Positions 19,211 to 30,408 are shown, numbered from the stretch's first letter. The stretch is DNA of 64,000 nucleotides from an uncultured Bacteroides sp. (GCA_945913015.1 CAMECH010000002.1:62001-126000), one strand, 5' to 3'. Numbers and translations: made by a program. The notes: generated by a model not told the origin, from the letters alone.

Positions 19211-20923
19211 ATGCCGGCAGATTGCAGTCAAACTATTATATCTAACGATTACCGCGACTATATAGTAAGCTATACTCCAGCACTTTACAACGCGCTTCTT
19301 ACTGTTCCCGACATATGCATTAATGCTGTTGATAATGAATGGATTATAATACACTATCCGACAGCAGAGGATGTCAGCGTGAGCCGTCAGGGATATGTAG
19401 GAATACCTAAACTTTTTTCACTGATGGACACCTCAAGCATTGACGTTTCCGGAATTACACAGGTGCAGAACCAGCCTGTTCTCAAACTCACAGGCAGCGG
19501 TACAATTATTGGATTTATAGATACCGGAATCGACTATCTCAACCCGATTTTCAGCTATACGCGCGGTCTCAGCAAAATTGAAGCTATCTGGGACCAGACT
19601 ATAATATCAAATTCATTTCAAAATCCTTATAAATACGGCACTATATATTCAAATGAGCAGATAAATCAGGCGCTTAATGCATATGCCAACGGCGAAGACC
19701 CGTATGAAATCGTTCCGTCCAAAGACGAAGACGGACATGGAACATTTCTTGCCGGAATTGCTGCCGGCCGCCGTGACGCCGCCAATGATTTTATCGGTGC
19801 CGCCCCTGATGCTTCTATCGTTGTTGTCAAATTAAAGCCTGCAAAACAATATCTGCGTGATTATTTTTTAATACGCGAAGGTGCTGTTGCCTATCAGGAA
19901 AATGACATTTTAATGGGAATTAAATTTATGCGCGATGTGGCCGCAGAGCTTGAAAGACCACTTGTCATATGCATCGGTCTTGACACAGGCAGCGGGCCTC
20001 ATATGCTTGGAACCCCTCTTACAAACTATGTAAATACACTTTCCAACTCGCCGGGTATTGCCGTTGTATGCTGCATGGGAAATGAGGGTAACGCACGACA
20101 TCATTTTGCCGGTATCAAAATGGATTTCTCTGAATTTGAACCGGTAGAACTGAGCGTAGGCGAAAATGAGCCCGGATTTACCCTTGAACTGTGGGCTGAG
20201 CGCCCGGAATTATTTTCCATATCAATAACCTCTCCCACCGGTGAAGTTATTCCGCGTCTTCCTGCAAGAGACTCCCCTGACAGCAACATATTGCGCTTTG
20301 TATTTGAGGAAAGCACCGTTTACGTTGACTACAGAGTTGTTGAATGGCTGTCAGGTAACCAGCTTATATTCATGAGATTTGTAAAACCGACTGCGGGTAT
20401 ATGGCGGATAAATGTGTATGGTCTGGACGGAACCTCCGGTGTTTTCAATATGTGGCTTCCCGTGACTGAATTTCTCACAACAGATGTACATTTTGTAAGA
20501 CCATCTCCTGACACGACACTTACACAGACTGCCACAGCTCCGCTTGTAATCAGTGTAGGTGCTTATGACCACTTAAACGACAGTCTGTATATCCGGTCAG
20601 GGCGCGGCCCTACCGCAGACGGGCGGTTAAAACCTGATATTACTGCGCCCGGTGTCTCCGTATATGGCCCGGAGCCCGGCGGAAGCTACTCATACCGCAG
20701 CGGAACAAGCATTGCAGCCGCACATGTTGCCGGTGCAGCCGCCCTGATTTTCTCATGGGATATACGCAACGCACCGTTTTCGTTACTGTCATCTGTAAAT
20801 CTCAAAACAATACTGATACGCGGAGCAAGGCGCTCCGGAAATGTACGCTCATATCCAAACACGGAGTGGGGATACGGCACTCTTAGCCTTTATGACGCAT
20901 TTGAGAAAATGAGGCTTCAATAA
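19211..20923 (+). CDS. Subtilisin-like (S8) serine peptidase, CspBA-like
   Basis: Catalytic D (IGFIDTGIDY), H (DEDGHGTFLAGIAAG), S (SYRSGTSIAAAHVAGAAAL). Confidence 0.9.
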   Translation: MPADCSQTIISNDYRDYIVSYTPALYNALLTVPDICINAVDNEWIIIHYPTAEDVSVSRQGYVGIPKLFSLMDTSSIDVSGITQVQNQPVLKLTGSGTIIGFIDTGIDYLNPIFSYTRGLSKIEAIWDQTIISNSFQNPYKYGTIYSNEQINQALNAYANGEDPYEIVPSKDEDGHGTFLAGIAAGRRDAANDFIGAAPDASIVVVKLKPAKQYLRDYFLIREGAVAYQENDILMGIKFMRDVAAELERPLVICIGLDTGSGPHMLGTPLTNYVNTLSNSPGIAVVCCMGNEGNARHHFAGIKMDFSEFEPVELSVGENEPGFTLELWAERPELFSISITSPTGEVIPRLPARDSPDSNILRFVFEESTVYVDYRVVEWLSGNQLIFMRFVKPTAGIWRINVYGLDGTSGVFNMWLPVTEFLTTDVHFVRPSPDTTLTQTATAPLVISVGAYDHLNDSLYIRSGRGPTADGRLKPDITAPGVSVYGPEPGGSYSYRSGTSIAAAHVAGAAALIFSWDIRNAPFSLLSSVNLKTILIRGARRSGNVRSYPNTEWGYGTLSLYDAFEKMRLQ

Positions 20924-20970
20924 AACAGCCGTTACCTTCCTGTTTCAACAAAATATATTCCCATAATAAT

Positions 20971-21018
20971 AACGTGGCACACGATGCAGATGTTGCAAAA
21001 TGTGCCACGTTACTTTTT
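20971..21018 (+). terminator. Rho-independent terminator
   Basis: AACGTGGCACA-N19-TGTGCCACGTTACTTTTTT. Confidence 0.8.
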
Positions 21019-22401
21019 TCAGCCTCTCATCTCTATGACCGGGCCGCCCTTTTTATTAATATAATCCCCTGTAATTATCACTCTTCCGATATTATCATCC
21101 TTTGGAATCTCATACATAATATCAAGCATAAATTCTTCAATAATCGAGCGAAGCGCTCTTGCTCCCGTCTTTTTTTCAAGTGCCTTCTCTGCAATCGCCT
21201 CAAGCGCACTGTCATCAAACTGAAGCTCCACCTCATCAAGCGCCAGCAGCTTCTGATACTGTTTCAGTATCGCATTCTTCGGTTCTTTTAGAATACTTAC
21301 AAGCATATCCTTATCGAGCGGATTCAGTGTAAATATAACCGGCAGTCGCCCGAGGAATTCCGGAATCATTCCGAAATTACGCAAATCTTCAAGAGTAACC
21401 TGACTGAGTATTGTATTGTCATTGTCATATTTATCTTTGAGATCAGCAATAAATCCTATTGAAGCCTGCTTATTCAGGCGTTCCTTAATTACCTCCTCAA
21501 GTTCAGGAAATGCTCCGCCGCATATAAACAGAATATTGCGCGTATTGACAGTTGTAAGAGGAACCATTGCATTTTTGCTGTTGGCACCAACCGGAACCTC
21601 TATATCACTTCCCTCAAGGAGCTTAAGCATTCCCTGCTGAACCGACTCTCCGCTTACATCGCGGCTTCTTGTTTCTTTCTTCTTGGCAATCTTATCAATT
21701 TCATCAATAAAAATAATTCCCTGTTCAGCCTTTTCGACATCATTATCAGCCGCTGCCAGAAGCTTTGATACTACGCTTTCAATATCATCACCGATATATC
21801 CCGCCTCGGTAAGAGAAGTTGCATCTGCTATCGCAAGAGGCACATTCAGCAGTTTTGCAAGTGTTTTGACAAGATATGTCTTACCGCTTCCGGTAGGTCC
21901 AATCATCAGCATATTGGATTTTTCGATTTCAATGTCATCCATCGTATCGGTTGCAACACGTTTGTAATGATTATATACCGCAACAGACATGACTTTCTTT
22001 GCATAGTCCTGTCCAATTACATATTCGTCAAGCTTTGCCTTAATTTCATGCGGTGCCGGAATATCCTTAAGATTAATAATCGGCTCCCTTTTTTCTCCTT
22101 TTTTGCGCTTCTTTAAACGCTGGCTCTTCGGTATTTCCATGTCCTCGCTGTTCATTCCGAACATGTTCATACCGTTAAAGCTCTGATTTGACATCATTTT
22201 CATAATATCATCATAATTAATACTGCTGTTGTTAATGACATCAAATGAATGCTGCATACAGTCAGGGCAGACATATATATTGTTAGGCATTGAAATCATT
22301 TTACCCGTCTTACTCTCAGGACGTCTGCACACATAGCATATTTTTTCATATTCATCATTATCTTCGTCTTTAGAATTTGTGTTAATATTCTCTTCGTTCA
22401 T
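21019..22401 (-). CDS. clpX: ClpX-like AAA+ unfoldase with N-terminal zinc finger
   Basis: CYVCRRPESKTGKMISMPNNIYVCPDC; LMIGPTGSGKTYLVKTLAKLLNVPLAIADATSLTEAGYIGDDIE. Confidence 0.9.
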   Translation of the reverse strand: MNEENINTNSKDEDNDEYEKICYVCRRPESKTGKMISMPNNIYVCPDCMQHSFDVINNSSINYDDIMKMMSNQSFNGMNMFGMNSEDMEIPKSQRLKKRKKGEKREPIINLKDIPAPHEIKAKLDEYVIGQDYAKKVMSVAVYNHYKRVATDTMDDIEIEKSNMLMIGPTGSGKTYLVKTLAKLLNVPLAIADATSLTEAGYIGDDIESVVSKLLAAADNDVEKAEQGIIFIDEIDKIAKKKETRSRDVSGESVQQGMLKLLEGSDIEVPVGANSKNAMVPLTTVNTRNILFICGGAFPELEEVIKERLNKQASIGFIADLKDKYDNDNTILSQVTLEDLRNFGMIPEFLGRLPVIFTLNPLDKDMLVSILKEPKNAILKQYQKLLALDEVELQFDDSALEAIAEKALEKKTGARALRSIIEEFMLDIMYEIPKDDNIGRVIITGDYINKKGGPVIEMRG

Positions 22402-22413
22402 GTGATTCTCCGT

Positions 22414-23790
22414 TTAAACTGCCTTTAAGCCATCCAGATGCTTAAGCGTCTTTCTTAAAAATATTACTGACATTAAAAGTGACATAACCTCTGCGATTGG
22501 AAACGAAAGCCATACAAGTTCGAGATGCCCTGTAAGCGACAGAAGCCATGCAGCCGGAAGCAGCACTACAAGCTGTCTGCACACAGACATTATAAGGCTG
22601 TGCATAGGGTTTCCGATTGCCTGAAATACCGTGCTGCATATTATACAAAAGCCTGCGACAACAAAGCTTACTGCAATTATTCTGAGTGCCGGACATCCTA
22701 TTGAAAGCATTTCCGGTGACGCATCAAATATCGCAAGAAGCTTGTCCGGAAAAAGTTCAAATACAGCAGCACCAAATGCCATAATTGAAATTGCGTATGT
22801 CATTCCCAGCCGTATAGTTTTTTTAATTCTGTCAATCTTTACAGCTCCGTAATTATATGAAAGAATCGGCACCAGTCCGTTATTCATACCAAATACAGGC
22901 ATAAATATAAAGCTGTTCAGCTTAAAGTATACGCCGAATACCGCAACCGCCGTGGAAGAAAATGCCGCAAGTATCTTATTAAGTCCAAATGTCATTACAG
23001 ATGTAATCGACTGCATTATTATTGACGGAACTCCGACCTGATAAACCTTTGCAATTACCTCTTTATCAGGCTTTAACATTCCCTTAAAGCTAAGCCGGAT
23101 TTCATGGTTAAACTTTTTATTGAATATAAAGCCGAGTACTGCCGCGATAATCTGTCCTATGACTGTTGCTATTGCCGCACCGGTAACGCCGAGTTTCGGA
23201 AATCCAAGCAGACCGAATATAAGAATAGGGTCGAGAATAAGGTTGACTATTGCCCCTATTCCCTGTGTAAACATTGTAAATATAGTTTTACCTGTGGACT
23301 GCAACAGCCTCTCTGTAATAATCTGTCCAAAAATTCCAAATGAACATACACAGATAATAAACATATATTCCCTGCCATATTCAATAATCTGTGCATCACT
23401 TATCTGCAGCGCAAAATATACCCTTGAGAAAAAGATTCCGATGAGTGCAAATACAACATAGCTGCAGAATGCCAGAAAAACACCCATATTAGCTGACTCA
23501 TTAACCATTTTCTGATTTTTCTCACCGAGGCTTTTTGACAGCAGTGCGTTGACACCCGTTCCTGTACCCGCTGCAACAGCTATCATAAGATTCTGCATCG
23601 GAAACGCCATCGATACAGATGTAAGTGCAGCCTCATTAATCTGAGCGACAAAAACGCTGTCTACAATATTGTATAATGCCTGAACGAGCATTGAAATAAT
23701 CATAGGCAGTGACATCGTTATAAGAAGTCTGTTAACAGGCATCACTCCCATTTTATTTTCTTTCGGCATCGTAGTAGTCTCTGTTTCCAT
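22414..23790 (-). CDS. MATE family efflux transporter
   Basis: 12 TM; PMIISMLVQALYNIVDSVFVAQI, GTGTGVNALLSKSLGEKN. Confidence 0.92.
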   Translation of the reverse strand: METETTTMPKENKMGVMPVNRLLITMSLPMIISMLVQALYNIVDSVFVAQINEAALTSVSMAFPMQNLMIAVAAGTGTGVNALLSKSLGEKNQKMVNESANMGVFLAFCSYVVFALIGIFFSRVYFALQISDAQIIEYGREYMFIICVCSFGIFGQIITERLLQSTGKTIFTMFTQGIGAIVNLILDPILIFGLLGFPKLGVTGAAIATVIGQIIAAVLGFIFNKKFNHEIRLSFKGMLKPDKEVIAKVYQVGVPSIIMQSITSVMTFGLNKILAAFSSTAVAVFGVYFKLNSFIFMPVFGMNNGLVPILSYNYGAVKIDRIKKTIRLGMTYAISIMAFGAAVFELFPDKLLAIFDASPEMLSIGCPALRIIAVSFVVAGFCIICSTVFQAIGNPMHSLIMSVCRQLVVLLPAAWLLSLTGHLELVWLSFPIAEVMSLLMSVIFLRKTLKHLDGLKAV

Positions 23791-23812
23791 TGTTTAATGC
23801 TCCTGATATATT

Positions 23813-24148
23813 TTATATTTCAATATCTTCTCCTAAGAAAAACACCTTATAATAAAGTTCTATTGATTCCAGTAATTCCTGTTTCTCCTTTTGTATTCTT
23901 TTTACGAGCAGCCCGCAGGCAATATCATCATATAAAAGGTCACCTTCATCGGCTTCTGTCTCAATGAGAAGTGAACCGTTCTCGTCAAATCGCAATGTCA
24001 GTATTCCGCCTACCTCCTCGGTAAAAAGCACGCACATAATATGCAGTTCATCCTTTATTGTGTCGGGAAGTGAGCTGAAATCCTGATTGAAATAATATTT
24101 CTGTTCGTATGCACTCGAAGCACACAAAACCATTTTTTCATCATACAT
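23813..24148 (-). CDS. Conserved hypothetical protein
   Basis: 111-aa ORF in operon context between birA and MATE. Confidence 0.6.
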   Translation of the reverse strand: MYDEKMVLCASSAYEQKYYFNQDFSSLPDTIKDELHIMCVLFTEEVGGILTLRFDENGSLLIETEADEGDLLYDDIACGLLVKRIQKEKQELLESIELYYKVFFLGEDIEI

Positions 24149-24165
24149 TGGTCTGTCTCCTATAT

Positions 24166-25173
24166 TTAAACATATCCATATAATCCGCGTACTGACACTT
24201 CACCTGATATCACGGGCTTAACTGTGCCATCCTCTGACTTTACAAGAAGTTCCCCCATCTTATCAATGCCTATTGCAGTCCCTGTTTCGTCCTCAGCCCC
24301 TGCCGAAAGAATTCGCACCTGTCTTCCCACATTGACAAGCATATTGTTATACTGCTCAATAAGCCCGCTTAAATCCGCCGTTTTTATAAATGTTTTGTAA
24401 TGCTCCTCAAACCGCCTCGTAACCGCACCTATTATTCTGCTTCTCTGTATATGATATCCCGTCTGCGCTAAAATTGAAGAAGCATTCTCTCTGATTTCTT
24501 CATCAAATTCAGTTGTATTTACATTAATTCCTATACCGACTGCCACGTAATTGACACTATCAGGGTCTGCACTCATCTCCGTGAGTATTCCCACTATTTT
24601 TTTTGAGTTAAGCACAATGTCATTGGGCCATTTGATTACGCACCCGGCTTTGCCTCCCGCAGCTTTTATCACTTCGTTGATTCCGTCAGCCACAGCCATA
24701 GCCGCGACAAGCGTAAGCATTGAAGCCCTGTCCGGTGCAATATCAGGTCTTAAAAGATAAGTCATCCATATTCCTGTTCCGCGTGGTGAAACCCAGTTTC
24801 TTCCTCTTCTTCCTTTGCCTCCGGTCTGCTGCTCGGCAACCACAAGCGTACCATGTACGGCATTGTCCTCCGCCATCTTCTTTGCCACATTGTTAGTTGA
24901 ATCCACGACATCATTACAGCTTAAATTCTTTGCAAATACTTTAGTCCCTTCAAGCGCAATCACGCTCTCAATTTCACACTGTGTAAGCACATCAGGATAA
25001 TCCACTATGCGGTAACCTTTATTTTGTACTGCCTCAATCCCGTAGCCGTCTTCCTTAAGCTGATTAATCACTTTCCAGACGGCAGTGCGTGAAACACCAA
25101 GTTTTTCACATATTTCCTGCCCTGATACGTAATTATCGGCACTCCTGAGCATGGTAAGTATTTTTGTCTTCAT
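24166..25173 (-). CDS. birA: Biotin--protein ligase / biotin operon repressor
   Basis: N-terminal HTH; VVAEQQTGGKGRRGRNWVSPRGTGIWMTYLLRP; KWPNDI. Confidence 0.95.
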   Translation of the reverse strand: MKTKILTMLRSADNYVSGQEICEKLGVSRTAVWKVINQLKEDGYGIEAVQNKGYRIVDYPDVLTQCEIESVIALEGTKVFAKNLSCNDVVDSTNNVAKKMAEDNAVHGTLVVAEQQTGGKGRRGRNWVSPRGTGIWMTYLLRPDIAPDRASMLTLVAAMAVADGINEVIKAAGGKAGCVIKWPNDIVLNSKKIVGILTEMSADPDSVNYVAVGIGINVNTTEFDEEIRENASSILAQTGYHIQRSRIIGAVTRRFEEHYKTFIKTADLSGLIEQYNNMLVNVGRQVRILSAGAEDETGTAIGIDKMGELLVKSEDGTVKPVISGEVSVRGLYGYV

Positions 25174-25191
25174 TTTACCAGATTCCTCACA

Positions 25192-25491
25192 CTATCTTAT
25201 TCTGAAACAAATCACAGCCAATACGAATAAGAAGATTGTTATTGCTGTCAGCACAATTCCGCCGATACGGTTATAATTCATAAAATTCTTGGCAGCCGCC
25301 AGTGCATTATCAATACCGCCTGCCAGAAAAATAAGCGGAAATAAAAGGCTTCTGTGGTCATTCAGGAAAATAAGCGCCACAAAAAGTACAACTATTACAA
25401 TCGCAAGAACAATATTCAATGCATCTATTACCATTTTAGACCTGCGGTATGCTCCATATGTTCCCGTATTAGATGACGTAGTAAAATACAT
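25192..25491 (-). CDS. Small membrane protein
   Basis: ORF with three hydrophobic helices in operon context. Confidence 0.55.
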   Translation of the reverse strand: MYFTTSSNTGTYGAYRRSKMVIDALNIVLAIVIVVLFVALIFLNDHRSLLFPLIFLAGGIDNALAAAKNFMNYNRIGGIVLTAITIFLFVLAVICFRIR

Positions 25492-25565
25492 TGTTATTCC
25501 ACTCCATTTATCACAGGTGCCGGTTTGGCACAGGCATCACCGGCATCCGCTACATACCATTAATA

Positions 25566-26558
25566 TTAATAAGCTCCAAGTGTTGCAGCCATTACAGCTT
25601 TAATCGTGTGCATACGGTTTTCTGCTTCTTCAAATACAACCGAATACTCTGACTCAAACACTTCATCGGTTACTTCCATCTCGGTCAGTCCGAATTTCTC
25701 ATATATTTCCCGGCCAATTGTTGTCTTCAAGTCGTGAAATGCCGGAAGACAGTGCATAAATATAACATTGTCGGATGAATTTTTAACAATATCCATAGTT
25801 ATGCGGTAAGGTGTAAGTGCCTTGATTCTCTCAGCCCATACTTCGTCAGGTTCACCCATTGATACCCATACGTCTGTATAAAGCACATCTGCGTCCTTTG
25901 TTGCCTTCATCGGATCCTCTTCAAATGTAAGTGTTGCTCCGCTTTCCTTCGCATACCCGCGGCAAACCTCAATCAATTCCTCTGAAGGCCAGTATTCCTT
26001 CGGTGCACATGCCGTAAAATTCATTCCCATCTTTGCACAGGCAATCATCCATGAATTTCCCATGTTGTATCTTGCATCGCCCATATACACCAGCTTCACG
26101 CCCTTAAGACGTCCAAGCTTCTCACGTATTGTAAGCATATCCGCAAGCATCTGTGTAGGATGATATTCATTGGTAAGACCGTTCCACACAGGCACACCTG
26201 CGTACTTTGCAAGCTCTTCCACTATCTCCTGACCAAATCCGCGGTACTCAATTCCTTCAAACATGCTTCCGAGTACTCTTGCGGTGTCCGCAATACTCTC
26301 CTTCTTGCCAATCTGCGAACCCTTCGGATCAAGATATGTAGTTCCCATTCCGAGGTCATGTGCCGCAACCTCAAATGAGCAGCGCGTTCTTGTGCTTGTC
26401 TTCTCAAAAATCAGTGCAACATTTTTTCCCTCAAGCTTTTTTTCTACGATACCGTCTTTCTTCATCTTTTTTAGTTTTGCAGACAAATCAAGTAAATATT
26501 CAATTTCCTCCGCACTGAAATCACGCAGTGTAAGGAAATTACGTCCTTTTAAATCCAT
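25566..26558 (-). CDS. argF: Ornithine carbamoyltransferase
   Basis: [30 protein letters not shown]. Confidence 0.96.
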   Translation of the reverse strand: MDLKGRNFLTLRDFSAEEIEYLLDLSAKLKKMKKDGIVEKKLEGKNVALIFEKTSTRTRCSFEVAAHDLGMGTTYLDPKGSQIGKKESIADTARVLGSMFEGIEYRGFGQEIVEELAKYAGVPVWNGLTNEYHPTQMLADMLTIREKLGRLKGVKLVYMGDARYNMGNSWMIACAKMGMNFTACAPKEYWPSEELIEVCRGYAKESGATLTFEEDPMKATKDADVLYTDVWVSMGEPDEVWAERIKALTPYRITMDIVKNSSDNVIFMHCLPAFHDLKTTIGREIYEKFGLTEMEVTDEVFESEYSVVFEEAENRMHTIKAVMAATLGAY

Positions 26559-26707
26559 AACAATCCTCCATTCCGAAAACGACTTATGCTTTTCATATAA
26601 ACTCTCAATTTTTAAATATTGTTTCTATAATATCATCTTATTATAATCTTTTCAACTGACTGCGTAAAGTAAAAAGCTTCATACAAAACAAAAACGCAAA
26701 ATAAAAA

Positions 26708-26737
26708 GGTCCATGTACCGTTTCAGATACATGAACC
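26708..26737 (-). terminator. Terminator of SleB-like gene
   Basis: GGTTCATGTA...TACATGGACC followed by TTTTTATTTT on the minus strand. Confidence 0.65.
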
Positions 26738-26752
26738 CTGTGTTAATACATT

Positions 26753-27979
26753 TTAGTAGAAACAATGTCCACCTATAATAACATAGTCGGTAACTCTTGA
26801 GAAATCAATGTACTCTGTTCCATTAAACGCTGTGTAGTTGCCGATATTATTCTTTCCTGACAAAGCCTCCAAAGCCGCTTCCATACATTCGTCAGTACGC
26901 GGACCATTTGCAAGTCTTTCAGCGAATCTTGAAGATATCTGTCCGCCTGAAAGGACACCGCCAAACTGGCTTCTTGCATATACTACATCATGAACTGTAT
27001 CAGGATAATGTGAACTTCTCACACGGTTTAATACAATGTTTGCCACGGCAAGTTTGCCTTCATATGGCTCCCATCCCGACTCCCAGTCTATAATGCAGGC
27101 CAGTATCCACAAATCATCCTCAGAAATCTCCATAGTCGGATTATAAGTAAAATCTGTTCCTGATATTGTTCTCTCAATAATAGCCTTACGGCGTGCCTCT
27201 TCTGCAGCCTTTCTTGCTGCTTCTTCCTCAGCAGCCTTTCTTGCCGCCTCTTCTGCCGCTTTCCTTGCAGCTTCTTCTGCCGCAATCTTTGCAGCTTCCT
27301 CCTCAATCGTAAGTCCTGTGTCAAATCCGTAATCAATTACTGTCTCACTGCCAAGTACATATGCAGATGAACCATCAGCCTGTAAAATCTTTACATAATC
27401 ACCGATTCTGCTTACAGGTACAGCCTCAGACTCCGCTGTAAGTGTTCCAACCACCTCTGCCTCTGCTGCATATGAAGAATAAATTACAGCCTCGGAAGAT
27501 GCAGGTACAATTGAAACCTCTGTTTCAAGCTTTGCAACGCTTTCTGCTTCAGAATCAAAACAAAGTGCATTAGTCTCAACAAATCCCGTCAGAGAACCTG
27601 ATGTTATCTTTGTCCAGCCCTTATCCTGCGATACAACATCTGCAATATTGTATTCAAAGAGCTTTCCTGCCATCTCTGCGCTGCTGTCAGGCTCTGTCAT
27701 TACCGCAAGATATTCTGTATTGGTAGCAACCGCCTTGCCCTTGAAAATGCTTTCTTCAGTAAGTATGTCCTGCTTTGCATATGCTACGATATCAACTGCC
27801 TTTTCCTCATATGATGCTGTACGCTCTTCGCTGTCAGCCGTTCCTGCTGCATATGCTTCCTGAACTGTCTGTGTAGCAACATAATTAGGTATAATCGGCA
27901 TCAGCATTATTACTGTCATAATACCTATCAGCATTGCTACCCTGCTTTTTGATTTCATAAATAACCTTTCCGCCTTCAT
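26753..27979 (-). CDS. Secreted SleB-type cell wall hydrolase with SH3-like region
   Basis: Signal peptide; AEEAARKAAEEAARKAAEEEAARKAAEEARRKA linker; DLWILACIIDWESGWEPYEGKLAVANIVLNRVRSSHYPDTVHDVVY... Confidence 0.88.
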   Translation of the reverse strand: MKAERLFMKSKSRVAMLIGIMTVIMLMPIIPNYVATQTVQEAYAAGTADSEERTASYEEKAVDIVAYAKQDILTEESIFKGKAVATNTEYLAVMTEPDSSAEMAGKLFEYNIADVVSQDKGWTKITSGSLTGFVETNALCFDSEAESVAKLETEVSIVPASSEAVIYSSYAAEAEVVGTLTAESEAVPVSRIGDYVKILQADGSSAYVLGSETVIDYGFDTGLTIEEEAAKIAAEEAARKAAEEAARKAAEEEAARKAAEEARRKAIIERTISGTDFTYNPTMEISEDDLWILACIIDWESGWEPYEGKLAVANIVLNRVRSSHYPDTVHDVVYARSQFGGVLSGGQISSRFAERLANGPRTDECMEAALEALSGKNNIGNYTAFNGTEYIDFSRVTDYVIIGGHCFY

Positions 27980-28174
27980 TGTTTTAAACTATTCACGCCG
28001 CAAAATGTGCATGTATAACAAATCCGGCTGAGGGTTCAACCATCGATTGACCTCTCTGTAATATTAGTATATGAATAATTAATTACAATTATTACAAAAA
28101 TGTTACATTTATTACAGAAGCATTTTATCAAAGTTAAATATTTTTGTCAACCCCACGCAAACCCGCATAAAATA

Positions 28175-28200
28175 AGGCTTTCCACATTTCAGGAAAGCCT
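28175..28200. terminator. Terminator hairpin
   Basis: AGGCTTTCC-N8-GGAAAGCCT. Confidence 0.6.
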
Positions 28201-28240
28201 CTCTGGAAATTTTATCCATGTAATCCGATAATATTTTTTA

Positions 28241-29017
28241 TTATTTTCGTTGTCTTTTTGCCTCAAATAATAATATCGAGGCTGCAATTGCCGCATTGAG
28301 TGATTCCACCTGCCCGCACATAGGAATTCTTACACATCTTCCTGCTGCCTTTGCAGTTCTGTCAGTCAGTCCGTTGCCCTCATTGCCAATCAGAAATGCG
28401 CTCGGCACCCTGTAATCAGCCCCGGTGTATTCAACACTTCCCTCAAGATGTGCCGCATTGAGCATTATCCCTGCATTTTTCAACTGATTTAACGTATCCT
28501 CAAAATCCTGTGCATACATAAACGGCATTCTGTACAAAGACCCCATCGTCGAGCGTATCGTCTTCGGATTATATATATCCACAGTATTAGGGCTCATTAT
28601 CACTCCTGTAACTCCGGCACCTTCAGATGTACGAAGAATCGTTCCCAGATTTCCCGGGTCCTGCAGATTCTCAAGTATTACAATAAGCGGATTTTCTGCT
28701 TTAAGCATATCATCAAGAGTGTATTTAAGCATTTTTACAATTGCAAGGATTCCCTGAGGCGTCTTTGTGTCAGACATCTGCGCAAACACATTGTCCGAAA
28801 CCGTCTCGTAAGGAAAATTTAACTTCTCCATATATGAAGGATTTGATTTTACAAATGTTTCAGAAGCGTATATTTTAACAAGCCTGTCCTTCGGTGCCTC
28901 CGCTACCATCTTGTGTCCTTCTACAACAAACTCCTGACACTCTTTACGTTTTTTTGCTTTGCCCTGCAATTGTATTAAATATTTAACCTGTCCGTTTCCT
29001 GTACTTGTAATCATCAT
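28241..29017 (-). CDS. TrmH/SpoU family RNA methyltransferase
   Basis: VILENLQDPGNLGTILRTSEGAGV; LIGNEGNGLTD; VRIPMCGQVESLNAAIAASILLFEA. Confidence 0.93.
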   Translation of the reverse strand: MMITSTGNGQVKYLIQLQGKAKKRKECQEFVVEGHKMVAEAPKDRLVKIYASETFVKSNPSYMEKLNFPYETVSDNVFAQMSDTKTPQGILAIVKMLKYTLDDMLKAENPLIVILENLQDPGNLGTILRTSEGAGVTGVIMSPNTVDIYNPKTIRSTMGSLYRMPFMYAQDFEDTLNQLKNAGIMLNAAHLEGSVEYTGADYRVPSAFLIGNEGNGLTDRTAKAAGRCVRIPMCGQVESLNAAIAASILLFEAKRQRK

Positions 29018-30408
29018 TCCTCCGCGCCGGAGTTCTCATTTACCGCCGTGCCATACACAAGCCTGCAAAAAGCCTCTCCCCTGTCCTCGAAATTCTTAAA
29101 TATTCCGTAGCTTGCAGCCGCCGGTGACATTACGCAGCTTCTGCCCTCACCGGTGAGCTTTCTTGCCATTTCAACCGCATCTTCAAGATGTTCGGTAGGA
29201 TAAAGCCTGTCAGCACGCTCAAATGCATCCCCCATTGACTTTATTTCTTCAAAAATCCTCTTTCCTGATGCCTCCATCAGAATAATATTTTTCACAGGCG
29301 AAACCGCAAGGTATTCCTCAAGCTCCCTGTAACTTATCCCTCTGTCCATTCCTCCGATGATGACAGTATCTGCATCGCTAAGAGTGTTAAGAGCCTGAAT
29401 GGTTGTTTCATCAATTGTTGAAATCGAGTCGTCATACCATTTTATTTTATCCTGCACGCCTATAAACTGAAGGCGGTGCGGAAGCGGCTCATAAGTCTTT
29501 AACGCCTGTGAAAACACTTCGTCCGTCACGCCAAAATTCTTAGCCACAGCATAAACAAATGCTATATCAAAATAATTGTGTTCACCAATCAGTTTTATTT
29601 CATCCGCCGGAATTTTATATATGGCAGAAGTACCATCCTTTTTCTTATAACAAATGTCCGTGCCGTCCAGGTAAAAATCAACTGTATTCCTGTCAGAGAC
29701 ATTTTTTCTTCCAAATGTATTAATGTGCGCGCTGCATTTACCGGCAGACGGAGCGAGTGTATCAAGACAATACAGCTCATCGCCCGGAATCTGGTTTTTG
29801 TAAATATTTTCTTTTGCCGCCGTATATTTTGCCATTGTGCCATAATGGTCCAGATGTTCCTCATGAAGATTGAGATATACTGCGTGGTGTGCCGACACAT
29901 CCATATATTCAAGCTGGTGGCACGACAATTCAAGAACTGCCGTGGTTGTATCTTTCATCATATCCGCTATTTCAAATACCGGAATTCCTATATTACCTGC
30001 CAGCATAACATCCGCCCCCGCGCTCTTAAGCACATGATAAAGCAGTGTTGTTGTGGTGCTTTTCCCCTTTGTTCCGGTAATTCCTATAATTCTGTCGCGG
30101 TAGCAGCCAAAGAACACCTCCATCTGTGACACAATATTGCAGGTGTACTCATCAATCTCTCTGTCAAGCACAATTCCCGGGCTCTTAAATACAACATCAA
30201 AATCATTAAGGCAGTTGAGATAATCCTCTCCTGTAATTGTAATAACTCCGTCCGGGAGTTCGGCATTTATCGGTCTTGCATCCGCAATCGCAATAAGTCC
30301 GGCACCTGATGCTTTTATCAAAAACGGAAGTGTGGATTTTCCTTCCCGCCCAAATCCCAATATAAGAACTTTTTTACCGTTAATCAGTTCATGTATATAT
30401 TCTATCAC
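29014..30408 (-). CDS. murD: UDP-N-acetylmuramoyl-L-alanine--glutamate ligase (MurD family)
   Basis: GITGTKGKSTTTTLLYHVL; LNLHEEHLDHYGTMAKYTAAKENIY; GTG start overlapping upstream gene by GTGA. Confidence 0.9.
   Translation of the reverse strand: MIEYIHELINGKKVLILGFGREGKSTLPFLIKASGAGLIAIADARPINAELPDGVITITGEDYLNCLNDFDVVFKSPGIVLDREIDEYTCNIVSQMEVFFGCYRDRIIGITGTKGKSTTTTLLYHVLKSAGADVMLAGNIGIPVFEIADMMKDTTTAVLELSCHQLEYMDVSAHHAVYLNLHEEHLDHYGTMAKYTAAKENIYKNQIPGDELYCLDTLAPSAGKCSAHINTFGRKNVSDRNTVDFYLDGTDICYKKKDGTSAIYKIPADEIKLIGEHNYFDIAFVYAVAKNFGVTDEVFSQALKTYEPLPHRLQFIGVQDKIKWYDDSISTIDETTIQALNTLSDADTVIIGGMDRGISYRELEEYLAVSPVKNIILMEASGKRIFEEIKSMGDAFERADRLYPTEHLEDAVEMARKLTGEGRSCVMSPAAASYGIFKNFEDRGEAFCRLVYGTAVNENSGAEE

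Noticed and set aside
27190-27305. DNA tandem repeat in the SleB-like gene
   Set aside because: Explained by the EEAARKAA coiled-coil linker common in secreted Firmicute proteins.
29578-30129. 183-aa plus-strand ORF (and other antisense ORFs, e.g. 44905-45462, 35525-36094, 40875-41429)
   Set aside because: Entirely antisense to well-supported genes (murD, uvrC, dnaE, murB); no family resemblance; typical shadow ORFs.
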